Below, piece after piece: positions 52,834-62,201 of a stretch of DNA of 64,000 nucleotides. Both the position numbers and the translations under genes were made by a program. The number at the start of each line of letters is the position of its first letter. Position 1 is the stretch's first letter. The notes below the pieces were generated by a model. That model ran no database searches, was not told the origin of the DNA, and worked only from the letters and a program-made list of their open reading frames with translations. The stretch covers positions 124,001 to 188,000 of the forward strand of contig CAWADT010000013.1 of the NCBI GenBank assembly GCA_963780865.1. The letters run 5' to 3'. This DNA is from FEN-1073 sp963780865 (GTDB lineage Bacteria; Chloroflexota; Anaerolineae; Anaerolineales; RBG-16-64-43).

Positions 52834-55614
52834 ATGCCCGCAACCAGCAAGAAGAAAGCAACGGTAAAGCGTCCGAATAAGGCCGTCAAGACCGCGGCCG
52901 CAAAATCCAAGAAGTGGGTTTATTTATTCAGCGAAGTCGCCCAGGCGGAGAAATACGCCAAATCCTGGGATGGCGTGCGCGGACTACTTGGCGGGAAAGG
53001 CGCGGGGCTAGCCGATATAAATCGCGGCGGCTTGCCCGTGCCTCCCGGATTCACCGTAACCACCGAGGCGTGCAACGCCTTCCTCGCGGCCGGAGAAAAA
53101 TTCCCCGCCGGGATGTGGGATCAGGAAGTGGCTGCGCTGAAGCAGGTGGAAAAAACCACCGGAAAGAAATTCGGCGACCCGAAAAATCCGCTCCTGGTCT
53201 CCTGCCGCTCCGGCGCGAAATTCTCCATGCCCGGGATGATGGACACCGTCCTGAATATCGGGTTGAACGACGAAACCGCGCAGGGCATGGCGGCCCTGAC
53301 AAAAAATGAACGGTTCGTCTACGACGCGTACCGGCGCCTGATTCAGATGTTTTCCTCCGTGGTGATGGGCACCCCCAAAGATGATTTTGAAAAGGTGCTC
53401 GAGACCTACCGGCACAAGCGCAATGTAACCAATGACGCCGAACTTCCGGTCGAAGACCTTAAGGCGATCACAACCGAGTTCAAGAAAATCGTACGGTCCA
53501 AAACCGGACGGGATTTCCCATCCGATCCGATGGAGCAATTGAAGCTGGCCACCGAGGCCGTCTTCGAAAGCTGGAACGGCAAGCGGGCCATCGATTACCG
53601 CAAAGCCGCGAAGATCGCGGACGATCTGGGAACCGCGGTTAATATCGTCACCATGGTATTCGGCAATATGGGCGACGACAGCGGCACGGGCGTGTTGACC
53701 ACCCGCAACGTTTCCGACGGCATCAAAGCCATCGAAGGCGATTTTCTCATCAACGCCCAGGGCGAAGACGTGGTTTCCGGGACCCGCCAGACGATGCGGA
53801 TCGGGGAAATGAAAACCGTCATGCCCAAGATCTATGCCCAATTGGAGAAGTACTGCCAGCGTCTGGAAAAATATTACCGCGAAACGCAGGATATCGAATT
53901 CACGATCGAGCGCGGCATCCTTTGGATGCTTCAAACCCGCAACGCGAAGCGCACCGCTCAGGCCGCGATCCGGATTGCGGTCGATATGGCCGGCGAGAAA
54001 TTAATCACCAAGGAAGAGGCGGTTTGGCGCGTGCAACCCGAGCACGTGGATTTTTACCTGCACCCGCAGTTCGAAGCCTCCGAGAAAAAGTACGCGGCCT
54101 CCCGCGGCGATTTGATCGCCACCGGGCTGAACGTCTCGCCCGGGGCCGCCGTCGGCCAGATCACCTTCGACGCCGACAGCGCGGAAAGCAAGGCCAAGAA
54201 AGAAAATATGTCCGTCATCATGGTCCGGCCGGAAACCACGCCCAATGACGTGCACGGCATGCTGGCCGCCAAGGGAATTCTCACCAGCCGCGGCGGGCGG
54301 ACCTCACACGCCGCGCTGGTCGCGCGCCAGTTCGGAATCCCGGCGGTGGTCGGGGTAGCGGCGATGGAAGTGGACGTCGACAAACGACAGTTTACCGTAG
54401 GGGGGAAAATCTACCGCGAAGGCGACTGGATTTCCGTTGACGGCACGACCGGCGAAGTGTTTGCCGGTAAGATCAAAACCGCCGACCCGTCCTTTGACGA
54501 TCCGAATCTGCTCAAACTGCTTTCGTGGGCGGATGCCATTCGGAAACTCGGCGTGTGGGCGAATTCCGATTACCCGCGCGACGCCCGCCGGGCGCGGAAT
54601 TTCGGCGCGGAAGGGATCGGACTATGCCGCACCGAGCACATGTTCTTCGAAACCGAACGGCTGCCGATCGTCCAGAAGATGATCCTGGCCAAAACCAACG
54701 AGGAGCGCAACGCGGCGCTGGACCAGTTGCTCCCGTTCCAGCGCAGCGATTTTGACGGCTTGTTCCGGGCCATGGACGGTCTTCCCGTCACTATTCGTCT
54801 GATCGACCCGCCCTTACACGAGTTCCTGCCCTCGCTCACCAGCCTGATCGAGGAAGTAACCACCCTGCGGATTAAAAACGACAACCCCGGGCTGTTGCAG
54901 GAGAAGGAAAAATTGCTCGCGGCCGTGGAAGGCATGCATGAGGACAACCCGATGCTGGGACTGCGCGGCGTCCGCCTGGGTATCCACATTCCTGCATTAA
55001 CTCGCATGCAGGTAAGGGCAATTTTCGAGGCGGCCTGCCAGTGCACCCGGCAGGGCGTAAGCGTTCACCCCAAGGTGATGATCCCCCTGATCTCGCACGT
55101 CAACGAGCTGCGCCTTCAGCAAACGGCGCTGGAAGAAGAGGCCCGCAAGGTGATGCAGGAGCAGGGGATTACCATCGAATACAAATTCGGGACGATGATC
55201 GAAATTCCAAGGGCCGCCCTCACTGCCGGCCAGATCGCGGAGATGGCTCAATTCTTTTCCTTTGGAACCAACGATCTTACCCAGATGACCTACGGGATCT
55301 CGCGCGACGACGCGGAAAAGGGCTTCCTGATCGAATACATCGGGAAGAAAATCCTTTTGGAGAATCCGTTTGCCTCCATCGATGAAGACGGCGTGGGCAA
55401 GCTGATGGACATGGCGGTGCGCGCGGGCCGTGCGACGAGGAAGACGCTGGACGTGGGAATTTGCGGCGAGCACGGGGGCGATCCGAAATCCATCGGATTC
55501 TGCCACCGGATCGGGCTCAACTATGTGTCTTGTTCTCCCTTCCGCGTTCCGATTGCACGTCTGGCGGCCGCCCATGCCGCCATAGCCGAGAAAATGGGGG
55601 AAAAGGAAAAGTAA
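52834..55614 (+). CDS. ppdK: Pyruvate, phosphate dikinase
   Basis: A 926-residue enzyme interconverting pyruvate, ATP and phosphate with PEP, AMP and pyrophosphate. The ATP-grasp domain begins GGKGAGLADINRGGLPVPPGF near residue 52. The phospho-His is in GGRTSHAALVARQFGIP near 490. The PEP/pyruvate barrel has EGIGLCRTEHMFF, GTMIEIPRAALTA, FGTNDLTQMTYGISRDD and GICGEHGGDP with the catalytic Cys. The first 26 residues (TSKKKATVKRPNKAVKTAAA) are a Lys/Ala-rich extension not usual for the family. A terminator follows directly. Confidence 0.97.
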   Translation: MPATSKKKATVKRPNKAVKTAAAKSKKWVYLFSEVAQAEKYAKSWDGVRGLLGGKGAGLADINRGGLPVPPGFTVTTEACNAFLAAGEKFPAGMWDQEVAALKQVEKTTGKKFGDPKNPLLVSCRSGAKFSMPGMMDTVLNIGLNDETAQGMAALTKNERFVYDAYRRLIQMFSSVVMGTPKDDFEKVLETYRHKRNVTNDAELPVEDLKAITTEFKKIVRSKTGRDFPSDPMEQLKLATEAVFESWNGKRAIDYRKAAKIADDLGTAVNIVTMVFGNMGDDSGTGVLTTRNVSDGIKAIEGDFLINAQGEDVVSGTRQTMRIGEMKTVMPKIYAQLEKYCQRLEKYYRETQDIEFTIERGILWMLQTRNAKRTAQAAIRIAVDMAGEKLITKEEAVWRVQPEHVDFYLHPQFEASEKKYAASRGDLIATGLNVSPGAAVGQITFDADSAESKAKKENMSVIMVRPETTPNDVHGMLAAKGILTSRGGRTSHAALVARQFGIPAVVGVAAMEVDVDKRQFTVGGKIYREGDWISVDGTTGEVFAGKIKTADPSFDDPNLLKLLSWADAIRKLGVWANSDYPRDARRARNFGAEGIGLCRTEHMFFETERLPIVQKMILAKTNEERNAALDQLLPFQRSDFDGLFRAMDGLPVTIRLIDPPLHEFLPSLTSLIEEVTTLRIKNDNPGLLQEKEKLLAAVEGMHEDNPMLGLRGVRLGIHIPALTRMQVRAIFEAACQCTRQGVSVHPKVMIPLISHVNELRLQQTALEEEARKVMQEQGITIEYKFGTMIEIPRAALTAGQIAEMAQFFSFGTNDLTQMTYGISRDDAEKGFLIEYIGKKILLENPFASIDEDGVGKLMDMAVRAGRATRKTLDVGICGEHGGDPKSIGFCHRIGLNYVSCSPFRVPIARLAAAHAAIAEKMGEKEK

Positions 55615-55636
55615 GGCGAAAGGAACGGATAACCAA

Positions 55637-55667
55637 CAGGCTGCAGATTTTTCTGCAGCCTGTTTTT
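55637..55667 (+). terminator. Intrinsic terminator of ppdK
   Basis: CAGGCTGCAG (55637-55646) pairs with CTGCAGCCTG (55653-55662) and is followed by five T residues. Confidence 0.92.
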
Positions 55668-55675
55668 ATTAACAA

Positions 55676-55705
55676 GACCGAGGCGGTCTATAGATCGCCT
55701 CGGTC
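55676..55705 (-). terminator. Hairpin after the HNH gene
   Basis: GACCGAGGCG (55676-55685) and CGCCTCGGTC (55696-55705) form a ten-pair helix downstream of the HNH gene; on the minus strand it is followed by TTGTT, a weak T tract. Confidence 0.6.
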
Positions 55706-55717
55706 TGCGGAGCGAGT

Positions 55718-56221
55718 TTACCAGCCTTCCAAATACGTCCGCCACTCGGAAAAATCGTCCAGATAATGGCCGAACAGATACAGGGCGGATCGGGGAGGTT
55801 CGCGGGGAGGCGTCCGAAGGCGCATGTGAGCCTCGTCCAGCAAGCGTCCGCCCTTATTTCGGTTGCACGGCGGGCAGGCGGCCACCAGGTTTTCCCAGGC
55901 ATGCGCGCCGCCGCGGTAGCGGGGGATGACGTGATCGACCGTGAGATGCAGGGTGCGCCTTCCGCAATATTGGCAGGTGTAGCCGTCCCTCCGGAAGATT
56001 TCCTTTTTAGAGAGATGCGGGAAGGGCCGCGGAGGGTGAATCATTTTCTGCAACTGGATGACCGAGGGGCAGGGGAGGGACAAGCGAACCGTATGGACGT
56101 AACCACGGCCATTAATGACCAGGCGGGCTTTTCCGCCAAGGATCAGATGCAACGCCCTCCGCGTATCGCACACGTGCAGCGGTTCGTAATTGGCGTTTAA
56201 TACCAGAACCGGGGTCTTCAT
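55718..56221 (-). CDS. HNH endonuclease domain protein
   Basis: A 167-residue protein with a typical HNH fold: a CQYCGRR knuckle near residue 83, LTVDHVIPRYRGGAHAWENLVAACPPCN with the catalytic His and Asn, and a closing CNRNKGG. The N-terminal half has VLNANYEPLHVCDTRRAL, a conserved feature of a chromosomal HNH family found in many bacteria. No phage or restriction genes are next to it, so a role in DNA processing is only a family-level inference. Confidence 0.92.
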   Translation of the reverse strand: MKTPVLVLNANYEPLHVCDTRRALHLILGGKARLVINGRGYVHTVRLSLPCPSVIQLQKMIHPPRPFPHLSKKEIFRRDGYTCQYCGRRTLHLTVDHVIPRYRGGAHAWENLVAACPPCNRNKGGRLLDEAHMRLRTPPREPPRSALYLFGHYLDDFSEWRTYLEGW

Positions 56222-56522
56222 GGCTCCTCAGGAATTTTCGGGAGTATAGCACCGGTCGGGCGGGAGGCGCAAGTTTCTCGCGCTTCCGCAGTCCACGGTT
56301 CCCGCTTTTGCGGGATGCAGAATTCTTTTCAGCATACCGCGAAAATAAACGAGTAAAACGATTTGTGATACTGCGTGACCAGCCGAGAGGTTATTTTTCA
56401 TCGAGCAATGTCCGCCGCAAGAACAGAATCTGCGCAGGCAGTAGAGATAAAGCGGGCGGCACGGGTAGAAATGGATCCAATAGTGATTTTTCTGCACCGC
56501 GGCTTGAATTATTTTTAAAGGA
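56222..56522. other. Gene-free gap with a second copy of the short hairpin element
   Basis: About 300 bases without a credible gene. At 56301-56325 stands CCCGC-TTTT-GCGGG followed by ATGCAGAATTC, matching the element at 40508-40532 at 22 of 25 positions. Nothing else is recognisable. Confidence 0.55.
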
Positions 56523-57593
56523 TCAACCGGAATAGGAACTTCTCAGGGAGAATAGCCTGGCTTCGGCCAGGCCAGGGTTTCGATCCAATGCGTACAAGCC
56601 GCCCACTCCCTCCACCGCCAGAGAGGCCGAAATACACCCATGGAGCGCCGATTCGACCGGATCATAGGATTTGTGCCAGGCGACCAGGAACCCGCCGCAA
56701 AAAGAATCTCCGACTCCGATGGGATTTATTATTTCCGACGGATAGAACGCGGAGAAGTGCATTCGTTTGGAATCGGAATCAAAGACCGTGACGCCCGTAA
56801 GTTCTTTCTGGATTAAGACGATTTTCGGCCCAAGCTTCGCGATGAACTCCGCAATCTCCGCGAGATCCATAACGGTCGTGGGAAAAAGTTTTCTCACGCT
56901 TTCTTCCTGGGCAAAGAAAACGTCAATTCCATGCAATAATTGCCCGATCTGCGGAAGGTTCGACGGCAAATACATTCCTTTGGAGGGCGATAAGCAGATC
57001 GTCCCGAGGCCAAACTGCCTGAGCGCCACGGTTAAAGTAATCTGGCTGAGATAGTGGCACGGAGCGATATACGCGGCCCTCGCCTGGCGGTAGTCCGTTG
57101 GAATATCCTCTCTGCGGATAGCGATTTCCGGAAAGTATGAGGTTTGACTTTCTCTGATGGAGGGAGGGGAGTAATCCAACAATTCGGGAGGGCAAGGAAT
57201 ATTCCGGCGCGCGTAGTATTTGATCGGATCCCAGTCGATGCCTTGATCCCACTGGTCGTAACAGTAAAACCCTTCGATGGGTTGTTTATGCGGAATTACG
57301 CGGATTCCGCGCGTATCCAACCCTTTCGCGCGGATGGAGGCCAGGAGGTTCTCCGGAAAATTTTCGCCGACCCTCGCGACCAAACCCGGAGGATCAGGGG
57401 TCCAGATTTTCGCGCCCGCGCCCGCATACAGGCAGGGCCCGCCGAGGAGATGCGAATATTGCTTCCCATCCGGAGTCAGAAAGTATTCGATCCGCAACGG
57501 TCCCGCCATGATGATCTGGGGAGTTTTTTCGGGAGCGGAGTTTGGCGTCATGGTTTTGTGTTCGGAGAAAATTTCCGGCTTTCCATCTTGCAT
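56523..57593 (-). CDS. PfkB family carbohydrate kinase
   Basis: A 356-residue ribokinase-fold protein. The C-terminal PfkB signature is NPIGVGDSFCGGFL with the catalytic Asp, and the N-terminal GGPCLYAGAGAKIW replaces the usual double-glycine substrate motif. The substrate could be a sugar, nucleoside or other alcohol; residues that would discriminate are not recognisable. Alternative starts include an ATG at 57551 (MTPNSAPE), which is nearer the family N-terminus. It is divergent from the OmpR regulator gene. Confidence 0.82.
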   Translation of the reverse strand: MQDGKPEIFSEHKTMTPNSAPEKTPQIIMAGPLRIEYFLTPDGKQYSHLLGGPCLYAGAGAKIWTPDPPGLVARVGENFPENLLASIRAKGLDTRGIRVIPHKQPIEGFYCYDQWDQGIDWDPIKYYARRNIPCPPELLDYSPPSIRESQTSYFPEIAIRREDIPTDYRQARAAYIAPCHYLSQITLTVALRQFGLGTICLSPSKGMYLPSNLPQIGQLLHGIDVFFAQEESVRKLFPTTVMDLAEIAEFIAKLGPKIVLIQKELTGVTVFDSDSKRMHFSAFYPSEIINPIGVGDSFCGGFLVAWHKSYDPVESALHGCISASLAVEGVGGLYALDRNPGLAEARLFSLRSSYSG

Positions 57594-57680
57594 CCGTCAA
57601 CCCAACCGCGATATAATGATGAAACGTTATTGAAAATCCCATTCCTTCGCAGTTCCCAGGCATTCCGTTTCGCCATCAGA

Positions 57681-57686
57681 TATATT
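57681..57686 (+). promoter_or_regulatory. -10 element of a probably leaderless regulator gene
   Basis: TATATT ends eight bases before the ATG at 57695, so the transcript would begin at or next to the start codon. No -35 is evident. Confidence 0.4.
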
Positions 57687-57694
57687 ATAAACTC

Positions 57695-58373
57695 ATGACG
57701 CCGGCAAAGGTTCTCCTGATCGAATCGGATCGCACCACGGTTCCTTCCCACAGCTCCGCATTATTAAAAAAGGGGTTCGCCTTGCTGGTGGAAAATTCCC
57801 CCGGCAAAGCCGCCGATCGCGCCCGAGCGACGAAGCCGGACGTGGTAGTCCTGGACGCTATCTCCTTGCATACCTCCGGATTGCGGCTCTGCCGCCATTT
57901 GCACAAAGAGATCGCGGATTGCCCGATCGTCCTGATCACGCGCGCGATCCTTTCCAACCCGGCGGATGTCGGTGCCAATTGCGTTCTGGTGCCGCCGTTC
58001 ACTCCCCGAAAACTACTCAACGCCGTCCAACGCCAGCTGCCCAGCGACGAGGATAGCTGCATTCAAGCGGGACCGATCCGCCTCAACACGCGGCAGAGAA
58101 AAGTGGCGTGCGGAGGAAGGGAAGACCAGGTGACCCCGAAAGAAGCGCGGCTCCTGGAAATTTTCCTGCGCCATCCGGGAATTCTACTGACCAGGAAATT
58201 CCTGATTAAAACGGTGTGGGAGACCGATTATACGGGCGATACCCGGACTTGTAGACGTTCATATCTCCTGGTTGCGCCAGATTCTAGAACCGGACCCGTC
58301 GTCGCCGCGGTATTTAAAAACAATCCGCGGGCAGGGATACCGGTTGGAAATCCCCGACGCGGCCAAGAAATAA
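57695..58373 (+). CDS. OmpR-family response regulator, frameshifted in the DNA-binding domain
   Basis: An N-terminal receiver-like domain (about 1-118) has VLLIESDRTT and VVVLDAISLHTSG with the phospho-acceptor position, but FTPRKLL replaces the usual Lys-Pro, so phosphorylation is uncertain. A winged helix follows (VTPKEARLLEIFLRHPG, FLIKTVWETDYTGDTRT). There the frame changes: the expected DVHISWLRQILEPD and RGQGYRLEIPDAAKK lie one frame over, ending in TAA at 58371-58373. One base too many near 58249-58251 (ACTTGTAG) explains it. Read literally, the frame runs on to 58462 and overlaps the methyltransferase gene. Confidence 0.85.
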
Positions 58374-58383
58374 TCCCCCGCGG

Positions 58384-59697
58384 TTACTCCACCGCAAGCT
58401 CAACCGATTTCTGCAGGGCGACGACCGAACCATCCGAACACACGGCTCGGATGCAGATTTGATATTTTCCCCGCCGCGGATACCGATGGATCGCGGTCAG
58501 TTCCGGGGAGCCGCTTCTCCACGGCCGGGCGGATTGAAAAGTGCTGTGGAAAATCTCCCCGTGAAAATCAAAATCCACTTCCCAGTAATCCAGCGAATCC
58601 GGAAAACCGTTCGGCGGACAGGGATCGATCCCTTTCAGTCTAACTCGGACCTCGCGCCTATCGGCCTGAACGCCGGCCCGGATCCGGTGCCGGGAGGACG
58701 AAAGCATGGTTGGAGCCGGAAACGATTCGACCGCGTACGGCGCGGCTTTGGCCAGAGAGAGCCTTCTCTGGCAGATGGAAATCGATTGCAATAAACTGTC
58801 GCAGCCGATCCAACGGCGGGAAAGGGAATCGGCCACCCGCAAGGTTGTCCCCGATCCGCAAAAAAAATCGCCGATGAGATCACCGGGATTGCTGGAAGAC
58901 GTCAGGATGCGTTCGAGCAGCGCTTCCGGTTTTTGGGTCGGGAAACCGGTCCGTTCGCTGTGCAGACGGGCGATCACCGGAAAATACCACCAATCTTCGG
59001 GAATTTTTCCACGGCCCAGATCGGGGCGCTTTCCGAATCCGGCTTTGGAAGAGGAGGCGAAGGTGCGAATCGTGCTCGGATGATAGGGAACGCGCACGCG
59101 ATCGGGAAAGAAGCTCGGCTTTTTCCCCTTCGCGTACGCAAGAATGGTATCGTGTTTGCGGTTGAAATACGCTTTTACCGGCGAGGGGCCGTGGTAGACC
59201 CAGATGATCTCGTTTATAAAATTGGAGGGACCGAAAACCTCATCCAGCAGAATCTTTGCAAAGTGCACCGCTCTCCAGTCCAGATGGAGATACAACATCC
59301 CGCTGGGCGCCAACAGCTCATGCATGCGCAGCAATCGCGGGTAGAGCATGGAAAGATATTCTTCCAGCGTGTTCCACGAATCGCTATATCCGGAGCCCAT
59401 TTTCCAGCTCTCGGGCCGGCGGGAATCTTCCCCGCTTCCGATGCGCCGCAGAAACCCCTTCCCCGTGGCAAACGGCGGATCGGCATAGATCAACTGAAAG
59501 CTGGCCCGCTGCTCCCGCAGGAGTGCGTCCATCACCGGGAGGTTGTCGCCCCAGATCAGTCGATTCTCCGGCTGGGCGGCGCCCTTGCGTGAACCTCCCG
59601 ATGGGTACACTTCCATCTTCCTTTCGAGCGTAAGCGTGCTTGCAGAGGGGAGGTCTGCTTTTCCCTGCCACTCCAGATGGATGGAAGTTGATTTCAT
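58384..59697 (-). CDS. Site-specific DNA methyltransferase, beta-class (adenine or cytosine-N4)
   Basis: A 437-residue amino-methyltransferase. Catalytic motif IV, ADPPF, is near residue 73 and the SAM motif, DFFCGSGTT, is near residue 280. The IV-before-I order is that of the beta class. The middle HLDWRAVHFAKILLDEVFG and NEIIWVYHG segments resemble type III Mod and related enzymes. About 90 C-terminal residues after the methylase core (VRLKGIDPCPP onward) form an extra beta-rich domain. No restriction endonuclease gene is adjacent, so it is probably an orphan methylase; the recognition sequence is unknown. Confidence 0.92.
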   Translation of the reverse strand: MKSTSIHLEWQGKADLPSASTLTLERKMEVYPSGGSRKGAAQPENRLIWGDNLPVMDALLREQRASFQLIYADPPFATGKGFLRRIGSGEDSRRPESWKMGSGYSDSWNTLEEYLSMLYPRLLRMHELLAPSGMLYLHLDWRAVHFAKILLDEVFGPSNFINEIIWVYHGPSPVKAYFNRKHDTILAYAKGKKPSFFPDRVRVPYHPSTIRTFASSSKAGFGKRPDLGRGKIPEDWWYFPVIARLHSERTGFPTQKPEALLERILTSSSNPGDLIGDFFCGSGTTLRVADSLSRRWIGCDSLLQSISICQRRLSLAKAAPYAVESFPAPTMLSSSRHRIRAGVQADRREVRVRLKGIDPCPPNGFPDSLDYWEVDFDFHGEIFHSTFQSARPWRSGSPELTAIHRYPRRGKYQICIRAVCSDGSVVALQKSVELAVE

Positions 59698-59757
59698 GAT
59701 TGGCTGCCAGGTGGAGCGTTGACGGGGTCCGGTTAAAACAAGCCCCGCGCTTCCGGA

Positions 59758-61569
59758 CTACATGGCTGCGGGGGATTCTATCCCCAACAAGCGCAGGCTA
59801 TTGGATAAGGTTTGTCTGGTCGCCGCAACGATCGCCAGGCGCGTCCGGCGGATTTCGGGTTCCGCTTGCAGGACGGGGCAGGCGCCGTAAAAATCCGTGA
59901 ATGCCTTGGCTAGAAAGTAGGCATAGTTGGCCATATGCAGCGGCTTGTATTCGTCCGCGGCGTGTTGCACTTCCTCCGGAAAACGCGCGATCCATTCGAT
60001 CAACGTGATTTCCGCCGCATGCAAATCGTAATTCGGCAGCACGGGTTGCGAGGCGGTTTCGGCCTTGGCGAGGATGCTTCCGGCGCGGACGTGCGCATAT
60101 TGGATGTAAGGGGCCGCTTGTCCGTCGAAGCTGAGCGCCGATTCCCAGGAGAAGACGATTTGTTTGGTATTGTCGACCGAGAGCATTACGTACTTGAGCG
60201 CGCCCAATCCCACCTGCCAGGCCGTCTTTTCTCGTTCGGCGCCGGCCAGATCCGGATTCTTTTCCGCGATGATCGCTTGAATCCTCGCCTGGGCTTCCTG
60301 CACAACGTCCAAATAATAAACCATGTTCCCTTTGCGGGACGACATGGTGCCTTCCGGCAGGGTGACGATCCCGTACGCCAGGTGATAGCACTTCGAAGCC
60401 TGGGGGAAACCCCATAGCTCCAGGATCTTGAACGCCTGCTGGAAGTGCAAACTTTGACGGTAGTCGACCACGTAGATGGACCGGTCGACGTGATATTGCT
60501 CGAATTTTATTTTCGCCAGGGCCAGGTCTTTGGTGAGATACAAGCTCGTTCCGTCGGACCGCAGGATGACGGCGATCCGGTAGGTTTCCCGGGTCAATCC
60601 CAATTTTTCGTCGATCCGAACGATAACCGGTCCGCCGGTGGGGCGTTCGTCCTCGGCGATGTTGCGGGCGATCAATTCGTCGACGATGGCTTTTCCCGGC
60701 TCATCCGCATCGCTTTCGTAAAAATAGACGTCGATCGGAATGTCCAGTTGTTTGAGGATTTCGTGGAGCTCGTCCAAACTCCATTGGCGGGTCCGTTTCC
60801 AAAGTTCGCGCACCCGTAAATCGCCGTCATCCCACAAGTGATAGAGATCCCGGACTTCGGCTTCATAGCCCTCGCGGCGAATCCGTTCCGCGTCGGTCTC
60901 GTCCGGTTTGGGTTCCAGCAGCGAAGACGCCTCGGTGTAGACTTCCCCCAGCCAGCGCCCACGTTCGAGCACGTCCCGGGGTTCCTCTCCGGCGTGGAAT
61001 TTCTGATAAGCCCACATGCAGCGGACCACGCCCAAGCCGATATCCCCCGGGTAGGAAGCCCGAACCGTCTCGAAACCGGCGAATTCCGTGAGCCGCGCGA
61101 GTGATTCCCCCAACACCGCGTTGCGAAAATGCCCTATGTGAAACGAGTGGTGGGTATTGGGTTGGGCGTATTCCACCATCACCCGTTCGCCCTTCGGTGA
61201 TCCCCGTCCATAATCCGGACCATCGGTAAGAACCGTTTCCAGGACTTTATGAACGTATCGTTTGGTATCAAAAAAAATATTGACATACCCGCGCGACGCC
61301 TCGACGCGGGAAAATCCTTCCGGAAGATGGATTCCGGCCGCAATCTGCTCGGCCAGTTCCTGGGCCGTGCGAGCAACGGGCGCGGAACTTTTCCCGGAAC
61401 GCATGAGGAACGCGGCGGCTTTCAAGCAGGCGGAGGTTCCCAACCCCCATTGATTGACGAGTGGGATGGATATCCAGTCGACCGACGCAGGGTCCGTTAT
61501 GCCCCGGTCGGAGAACGCGGAGAGGATTTGCCCGCCAATGGATTGAATCGCGCTGTCGAATATTCTCAT
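59758..61569 (-). CDS. argS: Arginyl-tRNA synthetase
   Basis: A 603-residue class I synthetase. The HIGH motif appears as HIGHFRN in PNTHHSFHIGH, the KMSKS loop as MSSRKGN, and the C-terminal DALR-type anticodon-binding domain ends in TLSNSLRLLGI. The N-terminal additional domain (about 1-110) is present. It follows rpsT on the same strand, separated by a terminator hairpin at 61621-61640. No Shine-Dalgarno is obvious before the ATG. Confidence 0.96.
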   Translation of the reverse strand: MRIFDSAIQSIGGQILSAFSDRGITDPASVDWISIPLVNQWGLGTSACLKAAAFLMRSGKSSAPVARTAQELAEQIAAGIHLPEGFSRVEASRGYVNIFFDTKRYVHKVLETVLTDGPDYGRGSPKGERVMVEYAQPNTHHSFHIGHFRNAVLGESLARLTEFAGFETVRASYPGDIGLGVVRCMWAYQKFHAGEEPRDVLERGRWLGEVYTEASSLLEPKPDETDAERIRREGYEAEVRDLYHLWDDGDLRVRELWKRTRQWSLDELHEILKQLDIPIDVYFYESDADEPGKAIVDELIARNIAEDERPTGGPVIVRIDEKLGLTRETYRIAVILRSDGTSLYLTKDLALAKIKFEQYHVDRSIYVVDYRQSLHFQQAFKILELWGFPQASKCYHLAYGIVTLPEGTMSSRKGNMVYYLDVVQEAQARIQAIIAEKNPDLAGAEREKTAWQVGLGALKYVMLSVDNTKQIVFSWESALSFDGQAAPYIQYAHVRAGSILAKAETASQPVLPNYDLHAAEITLIEWIARFPEEVQHAADEYKPLHMANYAYFLAKAFTDFYGACPVLQAEPEIRRTRLAIVAATRQTLSNSLRLLGIESPAAM

Positions 61570-61620
61570 GAGGCCGTTTGGGGTCCCGTCAGACGGGAGG
61601 GGACCGCCGCCGCGAACGAA

Positions 61621-61640
61621 AGCCCCCGGAGCCGGGGGCT
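61621..61640 (-). terminator. Intrinsic terminator of rpsT
   Basis: AGCCCCCG and CGGGGGCT pair across GAGC; on the minus strand the helix is followed by TTTCGTT. It stands 37 bases after the rpsT stop and before argS. Confidence 0.75.
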
Positions 61641-61676
61641 AAGATAGTCAATCAGGAGCGTCTATCCAATTCTGCA

Positions 61677-61952
61677 TCAGGTCTTGGATTTCTTCTGCGC
61701 TTTCATGGAATTCAATTCCCGGAGGAGTTGGCTCTTCCGGCGGGCGGCATTGTTCTTATGAATCACCCCTTTGGCGGCCGCTTTGTCCAATTCCCGGATG
61801 GCCAAGAGCAAGGCGGCTTCATCGCCCTTCGCTTGGATTTGTTCCTTGGCTTTGGAGACAGCCGATCGGGCCCGGCTGCGGATGATCCGGTTGCGAACAC
61901 GTTTTCTGTCATTGCTGCGGATGCGTTTGATCGCGGATTTTATATTCGCCAA
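61677..61952 (-). CDS. rpsT: 30S ribosomal protein S20
   Basis: A 91-residue basic ribosomal protein binding the 16S rRNA 5' domain; core motifs are ANIKSAIKRIRSNDR, NRIIRSRARSAVSKAKE and GVIHKNNAARRKSQL. The start is TTG at 61952, chosen because AGGAGG lies seven bases upstream and the family begins ANIKSA; longer readings upstream are spurious. TTG is also common for S20 elsewhere and is thought to limit its expression. Confidence 0.95.
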   Translation of the reverse strand: MANIKSAIKRIRSNDRKRVRNRIIRSRARSAVSKAKEQIQAKGDEAALLLAIRELDKAAAKGVIHKNNAARRKSQLLRELNSMKAQKKSKT

Positions 61953-61982
61953 AATATCCTCCTGGGAAAAGAATGGCGATGT

Positions 61983-62012
61983 ATTATACCTTCTCCAATA
62001 ATTCCGTGTAAA
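61983..62012 (-). promoter_or_regulatory. rpsT promoter
   Basis: TTTACA (62012-62007) and TATAAT (61988-61983) are 18 bases apart on the minus strand, about 30 bases before the rpsT start. Confidence 0.75.
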
Positions 62013-62201
62013 GGCTGCGAATCCGCCCGGCCGGCGCGGAGCGTTGCCGGGGCAACCGGTTTGACACACCGGTATCCGCCGGGTAAACTGCAATTCCCCG
62101 TCGACCGCTTCCCGAGCCGTCTCTTTTCGCCCTGGAGGAACCCGGATGCGGTTTATGGGTTAATCCTAACAACCGTTCGCGCGACAGGAGAATTTCGTAA
62201 T

